DNA of 64,000 nucleotides from positions 3,441,046 to 3,505,045 of the forward strand of contig NZ_CH672413.1 in assembly GCF_000152705.1 (NCBI RefSeq), written 5' to 3'. A program made the position numbers and the translations under genes. Below, piece by piece: positions 55,675 through 64,000 of the stretch. The stretch comes from Janibacter sp. HTCC2649 (GTDB lineage Bacteria; Actinomycetota; Actinomycetes; Actinomycetales; Dermatophilaceae). The stretch's first letter is position 1, and each line of letters starts with the position of its first letter. A model generated the notes under the pieces. The model did no database searches. It was given only the letters and a program-made list of their open reading frames with translations, and was not told where the DNA came from.

Positions 55675-55914
55675 ACTTCCCGGGTTGCCTCGGCGAGGGA
55701 CGCTGCACCGGCCAGAGAATGTCCGGCCAAGCACGTCCGTGATCGACGCGGTGGTCATAGAGAGATTCGGTTCTTCTGACTCCGAGAACTTTCCGTGGAC
55801 CAGCGCGCCTGTCCGTGCCGTGTCCCGCGTCGAGGCCACCGCAGACGTCGAGTCCCCTCCGACGTCGTCGCTCATCGAAATCGCCCGATTCGCTCGACAA
55901 ACTCAGGAGTCCCC
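55675..55914. other. Leader of rplY, no gene seen
   Basis: 240 bp with a GGCC-containing dyad around 55710-55730 but no protein or known RNA. Likely the promoter and 5' UTR of rplY. Confidence 0.5.
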
Positions 55915-56601
55915 GTGGCCAACGACACCATCAAGCTGCAGGCGCAGGCCCGCACGAAGTTCGGCAAGGGCGCTGCCCGCCAGATCCGCCGCGACCACAA
56001 GATCCCCGCCGTCATGTACGGCCACGGTTCCGAGCCGGTGCACATCACCCTCATGGGCCACGACGCCATGATGGCGCTCAAGAACCCGAACGCCCTGCTC
56101 ACGATCGTCCTCGACGGCGCCGAGCAGCTCGCTCTCGCCAAGGACGTCCAGCGCGACCCGATCAAGCCGGTCATCGAGCACATCGACCTGGTCATCGTCC
56201 GCAAGGGCGAGAAGGTCACCGTCGACGTGAACGTGCACCTCGAGGGCGAAGCCGCCCCCGAGACCGTCGTCAGCCTGGACAACTCGAGCATCCAGCTCGA
56301 GGTCGAGGCCACCAACATCCCCGAGTCGGTCACCGTCTCCGTCGAGGGCCTCGAGGCCGGCACCCAGATCCTCGCCGGCGCCATCGAGCTGCCCGAGGGC
56401 GCGACGCTCATCACCGACGCCGAGGCGCTCGTCGTCAACGTCACCCAGCAGATCTCCGAAGAGGCCCTTGAGGCCGAGCTCGCCGAGGCCGAGGCCGAGG
56501 CCGGCATCGAGCACGAGGAGTCCGACGAGGACGCCGCCGAGGGCGAGACCGCCGAGGGCGACGCAGCCGAGGGCGACGCGGAGAAGTCCGAAGACGCCTG
56601 A
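55915..56601 (+). CDS. rplY: 50S ribosomal protein L25/general stress protein Ctc
   Basis: Binds 5S rRNA. 228 residues: N-terminal L25 domain (KLQAQARTKFGKGAARQIRR, IPAVMYG), TL5-type C domain, and a long Glu/Ala tail. AGGAG before GTG 55915. Ctc forms are linked to stress survival. Ends before a hairpin terminator. Confidence 0.94.
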   Translation: MANDTIKLQAQARTKFGKGAARQIRRDHKIPAVMYGHGSEPVHITLMGHDAMMALKNPNALLTIVLDGAEQLALAKDVQRDPIKPVIEHIDLVIVRKGEKVTVDVNVHLEGEAAPETVVSLDNSSIQLEVEATNIPESVTVSVEGLEAGTQILAGAIELPEGATLITDAEALVVNVTQQISEEALEAELAEAEAEAGIEHEESDEDAAEGETAEGDAAEGDAEKSEDA

Positions 56602-56625
56602 GCCACGCGCTCACTCGATCCATCC

Positions 56626-56660
56626 CAGCAGGCCCGGTCCATGGCGGACCGGGCCTGCTG
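56626..56660 (+). terminator. Terminator after rplY
   Basis: CAGCAGGCCCGGTCC (56626-56640) pairs perfectly with GGACCGGGCCTGCTG (56646-56660) over ATGGC. Confidence 0.88.
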
Positions 56661-56715
56661 TGCTGTTCGCGGGTGACTTGGGGACAGAGGTGCGCGGGCG
56701 GCATACTCGGGGATT

Positions 56716-57321
56716 GTGAGCGAGACATGGATGGTCGTCGGGTTGGGCAACCCGGGACCGACGTATGCCGGCAACCGTCACAACGTCGGAGCGATGGTCA
56801 TCGACGAGCTGGCCTCCAGGACGAAGAGCGCGCTGCGCACGCACAAGGCGCGTGCGGTCGCGGCGCAGGTCCGGATCGGCACGGGTCCCGGGGGAGTGCC
56901 GGGCCCGAGTGCGGTCATCGCGGTGCCGGGCAGCTACATGAACGAGTCGGGTGGGCCGGTCAAGGCACTCATGGGGTTCTTCTCGGTGGAGCCCGACCGC
57001 CTCGTCGTCATCCACGACGAGCTCGACATCCCCGCCGGTGACGTCCGTCTCAAACTCGGCGGCGGTGAGGGCGGCCACAATGGGCTGCGCTCGATCTCGA
57101 AGTCGCTCGGCACCAAGGACTATCTGCGCGTGCGCGTCGGCATCGGTCGCCCGCCAGGGCGCCAGGACGCCGCCGACTTCGTGCTCAAGGACTTCTCGCC
57201 GGTCGAGCGCAAGGAGCTGCCGTTCCTCCTCGGCGACGCTGCCGACGCGGTCGAGATGCTCGTGACCCACGGCTTGCTCGACACCCAGCAGAAGTTCCAC
57301 GCGCCTGCGGCTGCCAACTAG
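56716..57321 (+). CDS. pth: Peptidyl-tRNA hydrolase
   Basis: Recycles tRNA from stalled peptidyl-tRNA. 201 residues with [17 protein letters not shown] (catalytic His), [29 protein letters not shown] and [11 protein letters not shown] start at 56716, preceded by the octamer at 56699. Confidence 0.95.
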   Translation: MSETWMVVGLGNPGPTYAGNRHNVGAMVIDELASRTKSALRTHKARAVAAQVRIGTGPGGVPGPSAVIAVPGSYMNESGGPVKALMGFFSVEPDRLVVIHDELDIPAGDVRLKLGGGEGGHNGLRSISKSLGTKDYLRVRVGIGRPPGRQDAADFVLKDFSPVERKELPFLLGDAADAVEMLVTHGLLDTQQKFHAPAAAN

Positions 57322-57351
57322 CGTCAGACCACGGCACTAGGCTGGTGGGCG

Positions 57352-60300
57352 ATGCCCACGTTGCAACCGGTTGTCGATCATTTCGGCGCCGCCCCCCAGA
57401 TCCACTCTTTCCTCGAGACCGCCACTGGCCCCGGCACGGAGACGCTCGACGTCTCCGTCAGCGCCGGTGCCCGCCCGGCACTCATCGCCGCGGCGGTCGA
57501 GCGTCTGCGCGCGACCGCCCCTGACCGCCTACCCCTGCTGGTCGTCACCGCGACGAGCCGCGAGGCGGAAGACCTGACCAACGCCCTCGGGTGTGTCCTC
57601 GACCCCGACGTCATCGCCGACTTCCCTTCGTGGGAGACGCTGCCGCACGAGCGCCTCAGCCCGCGCTCCGACACCGTCGGTCGCCGTCTGGCCGTCCTGC
57701 GGCGCCTCACCCACCCCGCCTCCGTCGCCGATGACGACGTCGCGCACGGCCCGCTGTCGGTCGTCGTGTCGCCGGTGCGTGCCGTCCTGCAGCCGATCTC
57801 CATCGGCCTCGGTGACCTCACCCCCGTCGCCCTGCGCGCCGGTGAGGACCACAACCTCGACGAGGTCGTCGAGGCACTGGCGGGCGCGGCCTACAGCCGC
57901 ACGGACCTCGTCGAGCGCCGGGGCGAGTTCGCTGTCCGCGGTGGCATCCTCGACGTCTTCCCGCCGACCGAGGAGCACCCGCTCCGCGTCGAGTTCTGGG
58001 GCGACACGATCGAGGAGATCCGCTGGTTCAAGGTCGCCGACCAGCGTTCGCTCGAGGTCGCCTCTCACGGACTGTGGGCCCCGCCCTGCCGCGAGGTGCT
58101 CCTCACCGATGCCGTCCGCGACCGCGCCGCTGCCCTGGCCGACCAGCTGCCCGGTGCCGCTGACCTGCTCCACAAGCTCGCCGCCGGCATCGCCGTCGAG
58201 GGCATGGAGTCGCTGGCTCCCGCCCTGGTCGACGGCATGGAGTCGATGCTCGACAGCTTCCCCGCCGGTTCACCCGTCGTCACCTGCGACCCCGAGCGGG
58301 TGCGCACCCGAGCCCACGACCTCGTCGCCACGAGCCAGGAGTTCCTCGAGGCCGGCTGGGCCAACGCCGCTGCCGGCAACGCCGTTCCGATCGACCTCGG
58401 GAAGATCCTCGGATCCGCCTCGTTCTGGTCGGTCGGCGACCTGCGCGACCACGCCCAAGCCACCGAGCACCCCTGGTGGGACCTCACCCCCTTCGTGCTC
58501 GACCTGGAGACGACCGACGGCAACGCCGTCGAGACCGGCACAGAGGACCCCACGGCATACCGGGGAGACATCGAGTCCGCCGCCTCGGATCTGCGCACGT
58601 GGACCGATGACGGGTGGCGGGTCCTCGTCGCCACCGACGGACAGGGCTCGGCCAAGCGCATCGTCGAGGTCCTCGGCGAGGCCGAGGTCCCCGCTCGCCT
58701 CGAGACCGCGCTCGACACCTTCGAGCCCGGCATCGTCCACGTCACGACGGCCCAGCTGGGCCGCGGGTTCGTCCATGCCGCGAGCCGTCTCGTCGTCCTC
58801 ACCGAGACCGACCTCACCGGAACGCCGTCGACGGGTCCGTCGACCAAGGACATGCGGCGTATGCCGTCGCGCAGACGCAACCAGGTCGACCCGCTCCAGC
58901 TCAAGCCGGGTGACTTCGTCGTCCACGAGCAGCACGGTGTCGGCAAGTTCGTCGAGATGATGCAGCGCACCGTCCAGGGTGCGACGCGTGAGTACCTCGT
59001 GCTCGAGTACGCCCCGGGTACGCGTGGAAAGCACAGTCAGCCCGACAGATTGTTCGTGCCGACGGACCAACTCGACCAGATCACCCGCTACGTCGGTGGC
59101 GAGCAGCCCACCCTCAACAAGATGGGTGGCTCGGACTGGAAGACCACCAAGTCCAAGGCGCGTCGCTACGTCAAGCAGATCGCGGCCGAGCTCATCCAGC
59201 TCTACTCCGCCCGGATGGCGACCAAGGGTCACGCCTTCTCGAAGGACACCCCGTGGCAGCGCGAGCTCGAGGACGCCTTCGCCTACATCGAGACGCCCGA
59301 CCAGCTCAGCTCCATCGACGAGGTCAAGGCCGACATGGAGCGAGAGGTCCCGATGGACCGCCTCATCTGTGGCGACGTCGGCTACGGCAAGACCGAGATT
59401 GCGGTGCGGGCTGCGTTCAAGGCGATCCAGGACGGCAAGCAGGTCGCCGTCCTCGTGCCGACGACCCTGCTCGTCCAGCAGCACCTCCAGACCTTCACCG
59501 AGCGCTATGCGCCGTTCCCGGTGACGGTGAAGCCGCTGAGCCGGTTCCAGTCCAAGAAGGAGACCGACCTCGTCCTCGAGGGTCTGGCCAACGGGTCCGT
59601 CGACCTCGTCATCGGTACCCACCGACTGCTGTCCGACTCCGTGCACTTCAAGGACCTCGGACTGGTCGTCGTCGACGAGGAGCAGCGCTTCGGTGTGGAG
59701 CACAAGGAGCAGCTCAAGCAGCTCCGCACGGCCGTGGACGTGCTTGCAATGTCCGCGACCCCGATCCCGCGCACCCTCGAAATGGCTGTGACCGGCATAC
59801 GCGAGATGTCCACTCTCGCAACGCCTCCGGAAGAGCGGCACCCTGTCCTCACCTACGTGGGCGCCTACGAGGAGAAGCAGATCACCGCTGCGGTTCGCCG
59901 CGAGATGCTGCGGGAGGGGCAGGTCTTCTACATCCACAACAAGGTGTCGACGATCGAGAAGGCTGCGGCGCGCATCCGCGAGCTCGTGCCCGAGGCCCGC
60001 ATCGCGACCGCCCACGGCAAGATGGGCGAGCACCGGCTGGAGCAGGTCGTCCTGGACTTCTGGGAGAACAAGTTCGACGTCCTCGTCTGCACGACGATCG
60101 TCGAGACCGGCCTCGACATCTCCAACGCCAACACGTTGATCGTCGAGCGCGCCGACCGGCTCGGGCTCAGCCAGCTGCACCAGCTGCGCGGGCGCGTGGG
60201 GCGTGGACGTGAGCGTGCGTACTCCTACTTCCTCTACCCGCCCGAGAACCCGCTCACGGAGACAGCTCACGACCGCCTCCAGACGATCGCCAGCCACACC

Positions 60301-60966
60301 GACCTCGGTGCCGGTATGCAGGTCGCGATGAAGGACCTCGAGATCCGTGGCGCCGGCAACCTCCTCGGTGGGGAGCAGTCCGGCCACATCGCCGGGGTCG
60401 GGTTCGACCTCTATGTCCGGCTCGTCGGCGAGGCGGTGTCGAGCTTCCGCGGTGACATCGACGAGGAGATTGGCGAGATCAAGATCGAGCTGCCGGTCGA
60501 CGCCCACCTGCCGCACGACTACGTGCCGGGGGAGCGGCTGCGGCTCGAGGCCTACAAGAAGCTCGCGACCGTCGCCGACGAGGCTGCGCTCGAGGAGATC
60601 GAGGCCGAGCTCCTCGACCGCTACGGCAAACCGCCCGAGGCCGTCCGCAACCTCTTCGAGGTCGCTCGCCTGCGTACCGTGGCCAGGGCTGCCGGCATCA
60701 AGGACATCGCGGTGCAGGGCAACACGATCCGCTTCGGCCCGGTCGAGCTGCGCGAGAGCCAGGAGCTGCGACTCCAGCGCCTCTATCCCGGCTCCATCAT
60801 CAAGGAGTCGCTCGGCACGATCCTCGTGCCCAAACCCATGACGGCCCGCGTCGGAGGGCAGCCGCTGCGCAACCACGCGGTCCTCGAGTGGGCGGGTGCG
60901 GTCATCCGCACCGTCGTCATGGACAATGTCGGAGAAGCAGCACGGGTGGCGACGTCCACCCGATGA
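57352..60966 (+). CDS. mfd: Transcription-repair coupling factor Mfd
   Basis: Removes stalled RNA polymerase and recruits UvrA. 1204 residues: UvrB-like N part (FPSWETLPHERLSPRSDTV), CarD-type RNAP-interaction domain (KPGDFVVHEQHGVGKF), then a RecG-like helicase with Walker A GDVGYGKTEIA, DEEQRFGV and a TRCF C-terminal domain. Stop overlaps the lipoprotein ATG (ATGA). Confidence 0.96.
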   Translation: MPTLQPVVDHFGAAPQIHSFLETATGPGTETLDVSVSAGARPALIAAAVERLRATAPDRLPLLVVTATSREAEDLTNALGCVLDPDVIADFPSWETLPHERLSPRSDTVGRRLAVLRRLTHPASVADDDVAHGPLSVVVSPVRAVLQPISIGLGDLTPVALRAGEDHNLDEVVEALAGAAYSRTDLVERRGEFAVRGGILDVFPPTEEHPLRVEFWGDTIEEIRWFKVADQRSLEVASHGLWAPPCREVLLTDAVRDRAAALADQLPGAADLLHKLAAGIAVEGMESLAPALVDGMESMLDSFPAGSPVVTCDPERVRTRAHDLVATSQEFLEAGWANAAAGNAVPIDLGKILGSASFWSVGDLRDHAQATEHPWWDLTPFVLDLETTDGNAVETGTEDPTAYRGDIESAASDLRTWTDDGWRVLVATDGQGSAKRIVEVLGEAEVPARLETALDTFEPGIVHVTTAQLGRGFVHAASRLVVLTETDLTGTPSTGPSTKDMRRMPSRRRNQVDPLQLKPGDFVVHEQHGVGKFVEMMQRTVQGATREYLVLEYAPGTRGKHSQPDRLFVPTDQLDQITRYVGGEQPTLNKMGGSDWKTTKSKARRYVKQIAAELIQLYSARMATKGHAFSKDTPWQRELEDAFAYIETPDQLSSIDEVKADMEREVPMDRLICGDVGYGKTEIAVRAAFKAIQDGKQVAVLVPTTLLVQQHLQTFTERYAPFPVTVKPLSRFQSKKETDLVLEGLANGSVDLVIGTHRLLSDSVHFKDLGLVVVDEEQRFGVEHKEQLKQLRTAVDVLAMSATPIPRTLEMAVTGIREMSTLATPPEERHPVLTYVGAYEEKQITAAVRREMLREGQVFYIHNKVSTIEKAAARIRELVPEARIATAHGKMGEHRLEQVVLDFWENKFDVLVCTTIVETGLDISNANTLIVERADRLGLSQLHQLRGRVGRGRERAYSYFLYPPENPLTETAHDRLQTIASHTDLGAGMQVAMKDLEIRGAGNLLGGEQSGHIAGVGFDLYVRLVGEAVSSFRGDIDEEIGEIKIELPVDAHLPHDYVPGERLRLEAYKKLATVADEAALEEIEAELLDRYGKPPEAVRNLFEVARLRTVARAAGIKDIAVQGNTIRFGPVELRESQELRLQRLYPGSIIKESLGTILVPKPMTARVGGQPLRNHAVLEWAGAVIRTVVMDNVGEAARVATSTR

Positions 60967-61487
60967 CGAAGGGACAACCTGTGAAGGCCGTGAAGGCTCG
61001 CACCATCGCTCTCGCCCTCGCGGGCGTCCTCGCACTCTCTGCCTGCTCTGGCACGTCTTCGGCGCAGACCGCCGCGGTCGTCGACGGCCGGGTCATCACC
61101 GAGCAGCAGGTCCGGGAAGCGACCGAGCAGATCAACGCCGCCTTCAAGCCGGAGCAGCCCCTCACGGCAGCCCAGGCGCTCACGCTGCTCATCCGTGCGC
61201 CCTACATCAACAAGGCCGCTGCCGACGCCGGCAAGGCGCAGAGCGAGTCGGCTGCGCGCGCCGCGTTCAAGGACTACCCCGAGACGCCGTCCGACACGAC
61301 CGTCGAGATCCTCCAGGCCGAGGCCAGCCTCCAGCAGATCGACGACGCCGGTCGCCAGAAGCTCACCAAGGAGTTCGCGGCTCTGCAGATGACGGTCAAC
61401 CCGCGCTACGGAACGTTCGACGCGTCCCAGGCGGCCGTCGTCGCCGACACGCCCAACTGGCTCGTTCCCGTCCCCAGCGCGGGCTGA
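60963..61487 (+). CDS. Lipoprotein with SurA N-terminal-like domain
   Basis: 174 residues. Signal peptide KARTIALALAGVLALSACSG holds the lipobox LSAC, so Cys is lipid-modified and the protein is exported. The rest resembles a SurA/PpiC chaperone N-terminal helical part (VVDGRVITEQQVREATEQI) without a PPIase domain. GTG 60981 may be the true start. Coupled between mfd and mazG, the place of LpqU in mycobacteria but a different family. Confidence 0.75.
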   Translation: MTKGQPVKAVKARTIALALAGVLALSACSGTSSAQTAAVVDGRVITEQQVREATEQINAAFKPEQPLTAAQALTLLIRAPYINKAAADAGKAQSESAARAAFKDYPETPSDTTVEILQAEASLQQIDDAGRQKLTKEFAALQMTVNPRYGTFDASQAAVVADTPNWLVPVPSAG

Positions 61488-61491
61488 CGCA

Positions 61492-62238
61492 GTGGGGCGT
61501 CTGAGCCTCCTCGTCACCAGTCCGCGCGTTGCGCCGGGCCTGTTGTCCCGCAGTGCCTGGTATGCCGTCGAGTCGGCTTCCGCGCGCCTGTGCCGTGATC
61601 TTTCGGAGCCGGTCGTGGACGCGATCGTCGAGTCGGGCCTGACCGTGGACGCTGTCGGTCCCGAGCCGACGGCACCCGACCTTGCCCGCCTGCTCGTGAG
61701 CCGTTGCGTGGACAGTGACGTCGTCTGGCTGGGTTCGTCGGACGCGGATCCCGGGCTCACCGACGCGATCGCCTCCGAGGTGTCTCGGCTCGAGGTGCCG
61801 CCAGAGGTCGAGGTCATCGTCGGGTCGTGGGACGTGCCCGGGTCCCGGTTGCTCGATGCCGTCGCAGTGATGGACCGGCTGCGCTCAGCGGATGGCTGCC
61901 CGTGGGACGCCAAGCAGACCCACGAGTCCCTCGCGAAGTACCTCACCGAGGAGGCCGCCGAAGCGGTGGAGGCGATCGAGTCCGGCGACCGCCAACACCT
62001 CGCCGAAGAGCTCGGTGACGTGCTGCTCCAGGTGCTCTTCCACTCGCGGGTCGCCGAGGACGCCGAGTCGGCGCAGGACCAGTTCGACATCGACGACGTC
62101 GCTGGTGGTCTCGTCGACAAGCTGGTCCGTCGTCACCCGCACGTCTTCGCCGATGGTGACGCCTCGACTCCCGAAGAGGTCGAAGCCGAGTGGGCGCGGA
62201 TCAAGGCACAGGAGAAGGCCGCGAAACAGGCCCGCTGA
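61492..62238 (+). CDS. mazG: MazG nucleotide pyrophosphohydrolase
   Basis: Removes noncanonical or stress NTPs. 248 residues. The C half has one MazG domain: DGCPWDAKQTHESLAKYLTEE, EEAAEAVEAI with Mg-binding Glu, LAEELGDVLLQVLFHSR; the N half (about 110 residues) is a degenerate region seen in actinobacterial MazG. GTG 61492, 4 bp after the lipoprotein stop. Confidence 0.9.
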   Translation: MGRLSLLVTSPRVAPGLLSRSAWYAVESASARLCRDLSEPVVDAIVESGLTVDAVGPEPTAPDLARLLVSRCVDSDVVWLGSSDADPGLTDAIASEVSRLEVPPEVEVIVGSWDVPGSRLLDAVAVMDRLRSADGCPWDAKQTHESLAKYLTEEAAEAVEAIESGDRQHLAEELGDVLLQVLFHSRVAEDAESAQDQFDIDDVAGGLVDKLVRRHPHVFADGDASTPEEVEAEWARIKAQEKAAKQAR

Positions 62239-62290
62239 GGGTCGTGCTCGTGCGAGGGTGAGCCACCCGTTCGCCCGCAAGGAGCTCACC

Positions 62291-62836
62291 GTGTCGTACC
62301 AGCCACCACTGCCGCCCGGCCCTGGCCACGATCCTGGGTACGGTCAGGGCCCCGGCCATGGACCCGGTCCACACGCCTACTACGGCCAGCCCACCCAAGG
62401 TGCGCCGACTCCGTACGGCGCACACCCGGCATACCTCGGAATGCCTTCTCCCGCACCACGATCCGCAGGCATGAACCCGTGGGTCGCCGGACTCCTCGGC
62501 GCGTTCGGCGGAGTGGTGCTGACCGTCATCGGCATGACCGTGATCCCGATGCTCCTGTTCGGCTTCCTGCTCAGCGGGCCGATGGGTGACGGCGGATTCA
62601 TGGAGAGTTCTCCACAACGCGTGACGGTGGCCGCAGATGGCTCCGTCTCGGGGACGGCGCTCGCGGAGGCGCTGGAGAGCGGGTGGTACGAGGACATGAC
62701 CTGCCCGAACACGGCGGAGGTCGCCACCGATGTCACGACGATCTGCGAGGGCAGCGACGGAGTGGACCCCATGCGGGTGGTCGTCGTGTTCCGCGGCACG
62801 GACGGAAGGTTTGGCACTGCCGACCTCTTCGAGTGA
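62291..62836 (+). CDS. Small membrane protein with Gly/Pro-rich N-terminus
   Basis: 181 residues from GTG 62291, with AAGGAG six bases upstream. A Pro/Gly/Tyr-rich cytoplasmic tail (about 60 residues), one or two helices (AGLLGAFGGVVLTVIGMTVI, MLLFGFLLSGPM) and a 90-residue extracytoplasmic domain with two Cys (DMTCPNTAEV, TTICEGSDG) that may form a disulfide, resembling DUF4333-like domains. Not recognised further. Confidence 0.7.
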   Translation: MSYQPPLPPGPGHDPGYGQGPGHGPGPHAYYGQPTQGAPTPYGAHPAYLGMPSPAPRSAGMNPWVAGLLGAFGGVVLTVIGMTVIPMLLFGFLLSGPMGDGGFMESSPQRVTVAADGSVSGTALAEALESGWYEDMTCPNTAEVATDVTTICEGSDGVDPMRVVVVFRGTDGRFGTADLFE

Positions 62837-62866
62837 GCGCGCCCACCGGGGCAAAGGTCACGCTGC

Positions 62867-62904
62867 TTGACTTAGAAATACAAGTGGTGCTTAACTTTAC
62901 AACG
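62867..62904 (+). promoter_or_regulatory. Promoter of the PfkB gene, likely leaderless
   Basis: TTGACT (62867-62872) and TTAACT (62891-62896), 18 bp apart, form a sigma-70-like pair in an AT-rich pocket. The start point would be close to the GTG at 62904, so the mRNA could be leaderless. No Shine-Dalgarno is seen. Confidence 0.5.
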
Positions 62905-64000
62905 TGAAACTCACTCCCCAGGAACAGACGATCCTGCGCCTGCTCCGTTCGGACCCGCTGCTCGATGCAGCAGGTCTCGCGGACCGCGTCGGCACCACGA
63001 AGGCCTCGGTCTCGGTGGCGCTGTCCAACCTCACCCGCAAGGGCGCGATCCTCGGTCGCGGCTACCTCGTGCGCGGCGAAGCAGCGGTGGTCGTCGTGGG
63101 GGGAGCCATCATGGACGTCAAGGCCCGCTCGAGCGCACCGCTCGACTCCGCGACCAGCAACCCCGGTGAGGTCGCGACCGACCCCGGTGGCGTCGGCCGC
63201 AACATCGCCGAGAACCTCGCCCGCCTGGGCACTCCGACCCACCTCGTGGCCTCGGTCGGGAGCGACTCCTTCGGTGACGAGCTCCTCGCCCACACCCGAG
63301 GTGCCGGTGTCCAGCTGGACCACGTCGTCACCGGCAGCAGGCCCACGGGCACCTACCTCGCGGTCCTCGACCACGACGGTGACCTCTCGGTCGCGGTCTC
63401 CGACATGAGTGCCACCGATGCCCTCACCGTCGCCGACATCGAACCGGCTCGCTCACTCATCCAGAACTGCGACCTGCTCGTCGTCGACGGCAACATCCCG
63501 ATCGAGGTCGCGACCTGGCTCTGCGACATCGCCAACAGCGCGGACGTGCCCGTCGTCATCGAACCCGTGTCCGTCGTCAAGGCTCGCCGGTTGCGCCCCC
63601 TCCTTGCGCCCGATCGGCCCATCCTCGCCGTGACACCCAACATCGCCGAGCTCGCTGCCCTCGTCGGCCACGACGTCGCCGACACGATCCCCGAGATCAG
63701 CCGCGCGACCACCGAGCTGCATGCCCTCGGTGTGCGGCACGTGTGGGTGCGGCGCGGGGCCCGCGGCAGCCTCCTCTCTTCGGCCCCGGCCGACTCCGCT
63801 GACACCTCCCGGCCGACCGTCACCACGAACACCGCTGTCAGCGCCGAGGTCGTCGACGTCACCGGCGCCGGTGACTCGATGACCGCCGGGTTCGTCCACG
63901 CCCTGCTCCACGATGACGACGCCGTCGCCGCCGCAGCCTTCGGTCAGGCCACCGCCGCCCTGACCACCGAGTCCGCGCACACCGTGCGCCCCGACCTCAC
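62904..64000 (+). CDS. HTH-PfkB carbohydrate/pseudouridine kinase, 3' part missing
   Basis: About 365 codons before the window edge. Residues 1-55 form a winged HTH (LTPQEQTILRLLRSDPLL, TKASVSVALSNLTRKG) and the remainder a PfkB ribokinase domain: VVVVGGAIMDVKARS, GGVGRNIAENLARLG, and DVTGAGDSMTAGF with the catalytic Asp. This architecture is that of PsuK pseudouridine kinases, normally next to psuG, which would lie outside. The HTH may make it a self-regulator. No frameshift seen. Confidence 0.82.
   Translation, partial: MKLTPQEQTILRLLRSDPLLDAAGLADRVGTTKASVSVALSNLTRKGAILGRGYLVRGEAAVVVVGGAIMDVKARSSAPLDSATSNPGEVATDPGGVGRNIAENLARLGTPTHLVASVGSDSFGDELLAHTRGAGVQLDHVVTGSRPTGTYLAVLDHDGDLSVAVSDMSATDALTVADIEPARSLIQNCDLLVVDGNIPIEVATWLCDIANSADVPVVIEPVSVVKARRLRPLLAPDRPILAVTPNIAELAALVGHDVADTIPEISRATTELHALGVRHVWVRRGARGSLLSSAPADSADTSRPTVTTNTAVSAEVVDVTGAGDSMTAGFVHALLHDDDAVAAAAFGQATAALTTESAHTVRPDL

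Overview
The window is high-GC actinobacterial chromosome: GTG and TTG starts are common, ATGA/TAATG overlaps link genes, and the conserved genes keep a gene order known from Mycobacterium and other Actinobacteria. The gene complement (PMT mannosyltransferase, G5-type Rpf, GlpR-like protein, CGNR regulator) and the base composition suggest a Micrococcales member, perhaps Intrasporangiaceae. That placement is inference. There is no sign of a plasmid, prophage or CRISPR array.

The backbone has three conserved blocks. Block 1 (0.8-11.7 kb): redox chaperone Ruc, a K+/H+-type antiporter, penicillin-acylase-like hydrolase, 5-formyl-THF cyclo-ligase, a UDPGP-type uridylyltransferase, MoeA (possibly the cell-division protein Glp), MoaC, MogA, RimJ-like acetyltransferase and a GlpR-like membrane protein. 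Block 2 (20.3-22.8 kb and 35.0-44.0 kb): protein mannosyltransferase divergent from rsmI, then metG-tatD-rpfB-rsmA-ispE and an ABC-F ATPase. Block 3 (51.5-62.2 kb): glmU-prs-rplY-pth-mfd-lipoprotein-mazG. The order matches Rv0991c-Rv1021 of M. tuberculosis with accessory genes inserted.

Accessory stretches lie between the blocks. 11.8-20.3 kb: AI-2E exporter, tRNA-Ala, SDR, a UDG-like enzyme next to a decayed fragment of yihY, YihY, and a TM0106 nuclease-helicase. 22.8-35.0 kb: DksA-like protein, a dead IS110, aldo/keto reductase, sdhCAB, a broken AbiEi/DUF559-like gene between two palindromic repeats, CPBP protease, a TetR regulator with a small membrane protein, DUF4126, RtcB, and a siderophore-interacting protein. 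44.0-51.4 kb: GH20 hexosaminidase, a tamR-tam-VOC unit, TetR, an unusual tRNA-Gln, a Nudix-like protein, LysR/MFS, and a DHFR-like reductase. 62.3-64 kb: a small membrane protein and an HTH-PfkB (PsuK-like) kinase cut by the window end. An ISL3 transposase is cut by the left edge.

The most striking non-genic signal is an octamer, GTATGCCG (or CGGCATAC). I counted 53 copies by eye in both orientations, about one per 1.2 kb, against roughly two expected from composition. It is absent from both IS elements. Three pairs of inverted copies form intergenic hairpins, which resembles the density and architecture of Neisseria/Haemophilus DNA uptake sequences. At least four further palindromic repeat families sit in intergenic regions, and one shows compensatory base changes between copies. 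A 17-bp tandem repeat ahead of the 5-formyl-THF cyclo-ligase creates three overlapping six-codon mini-ORFs that chain into the real start.
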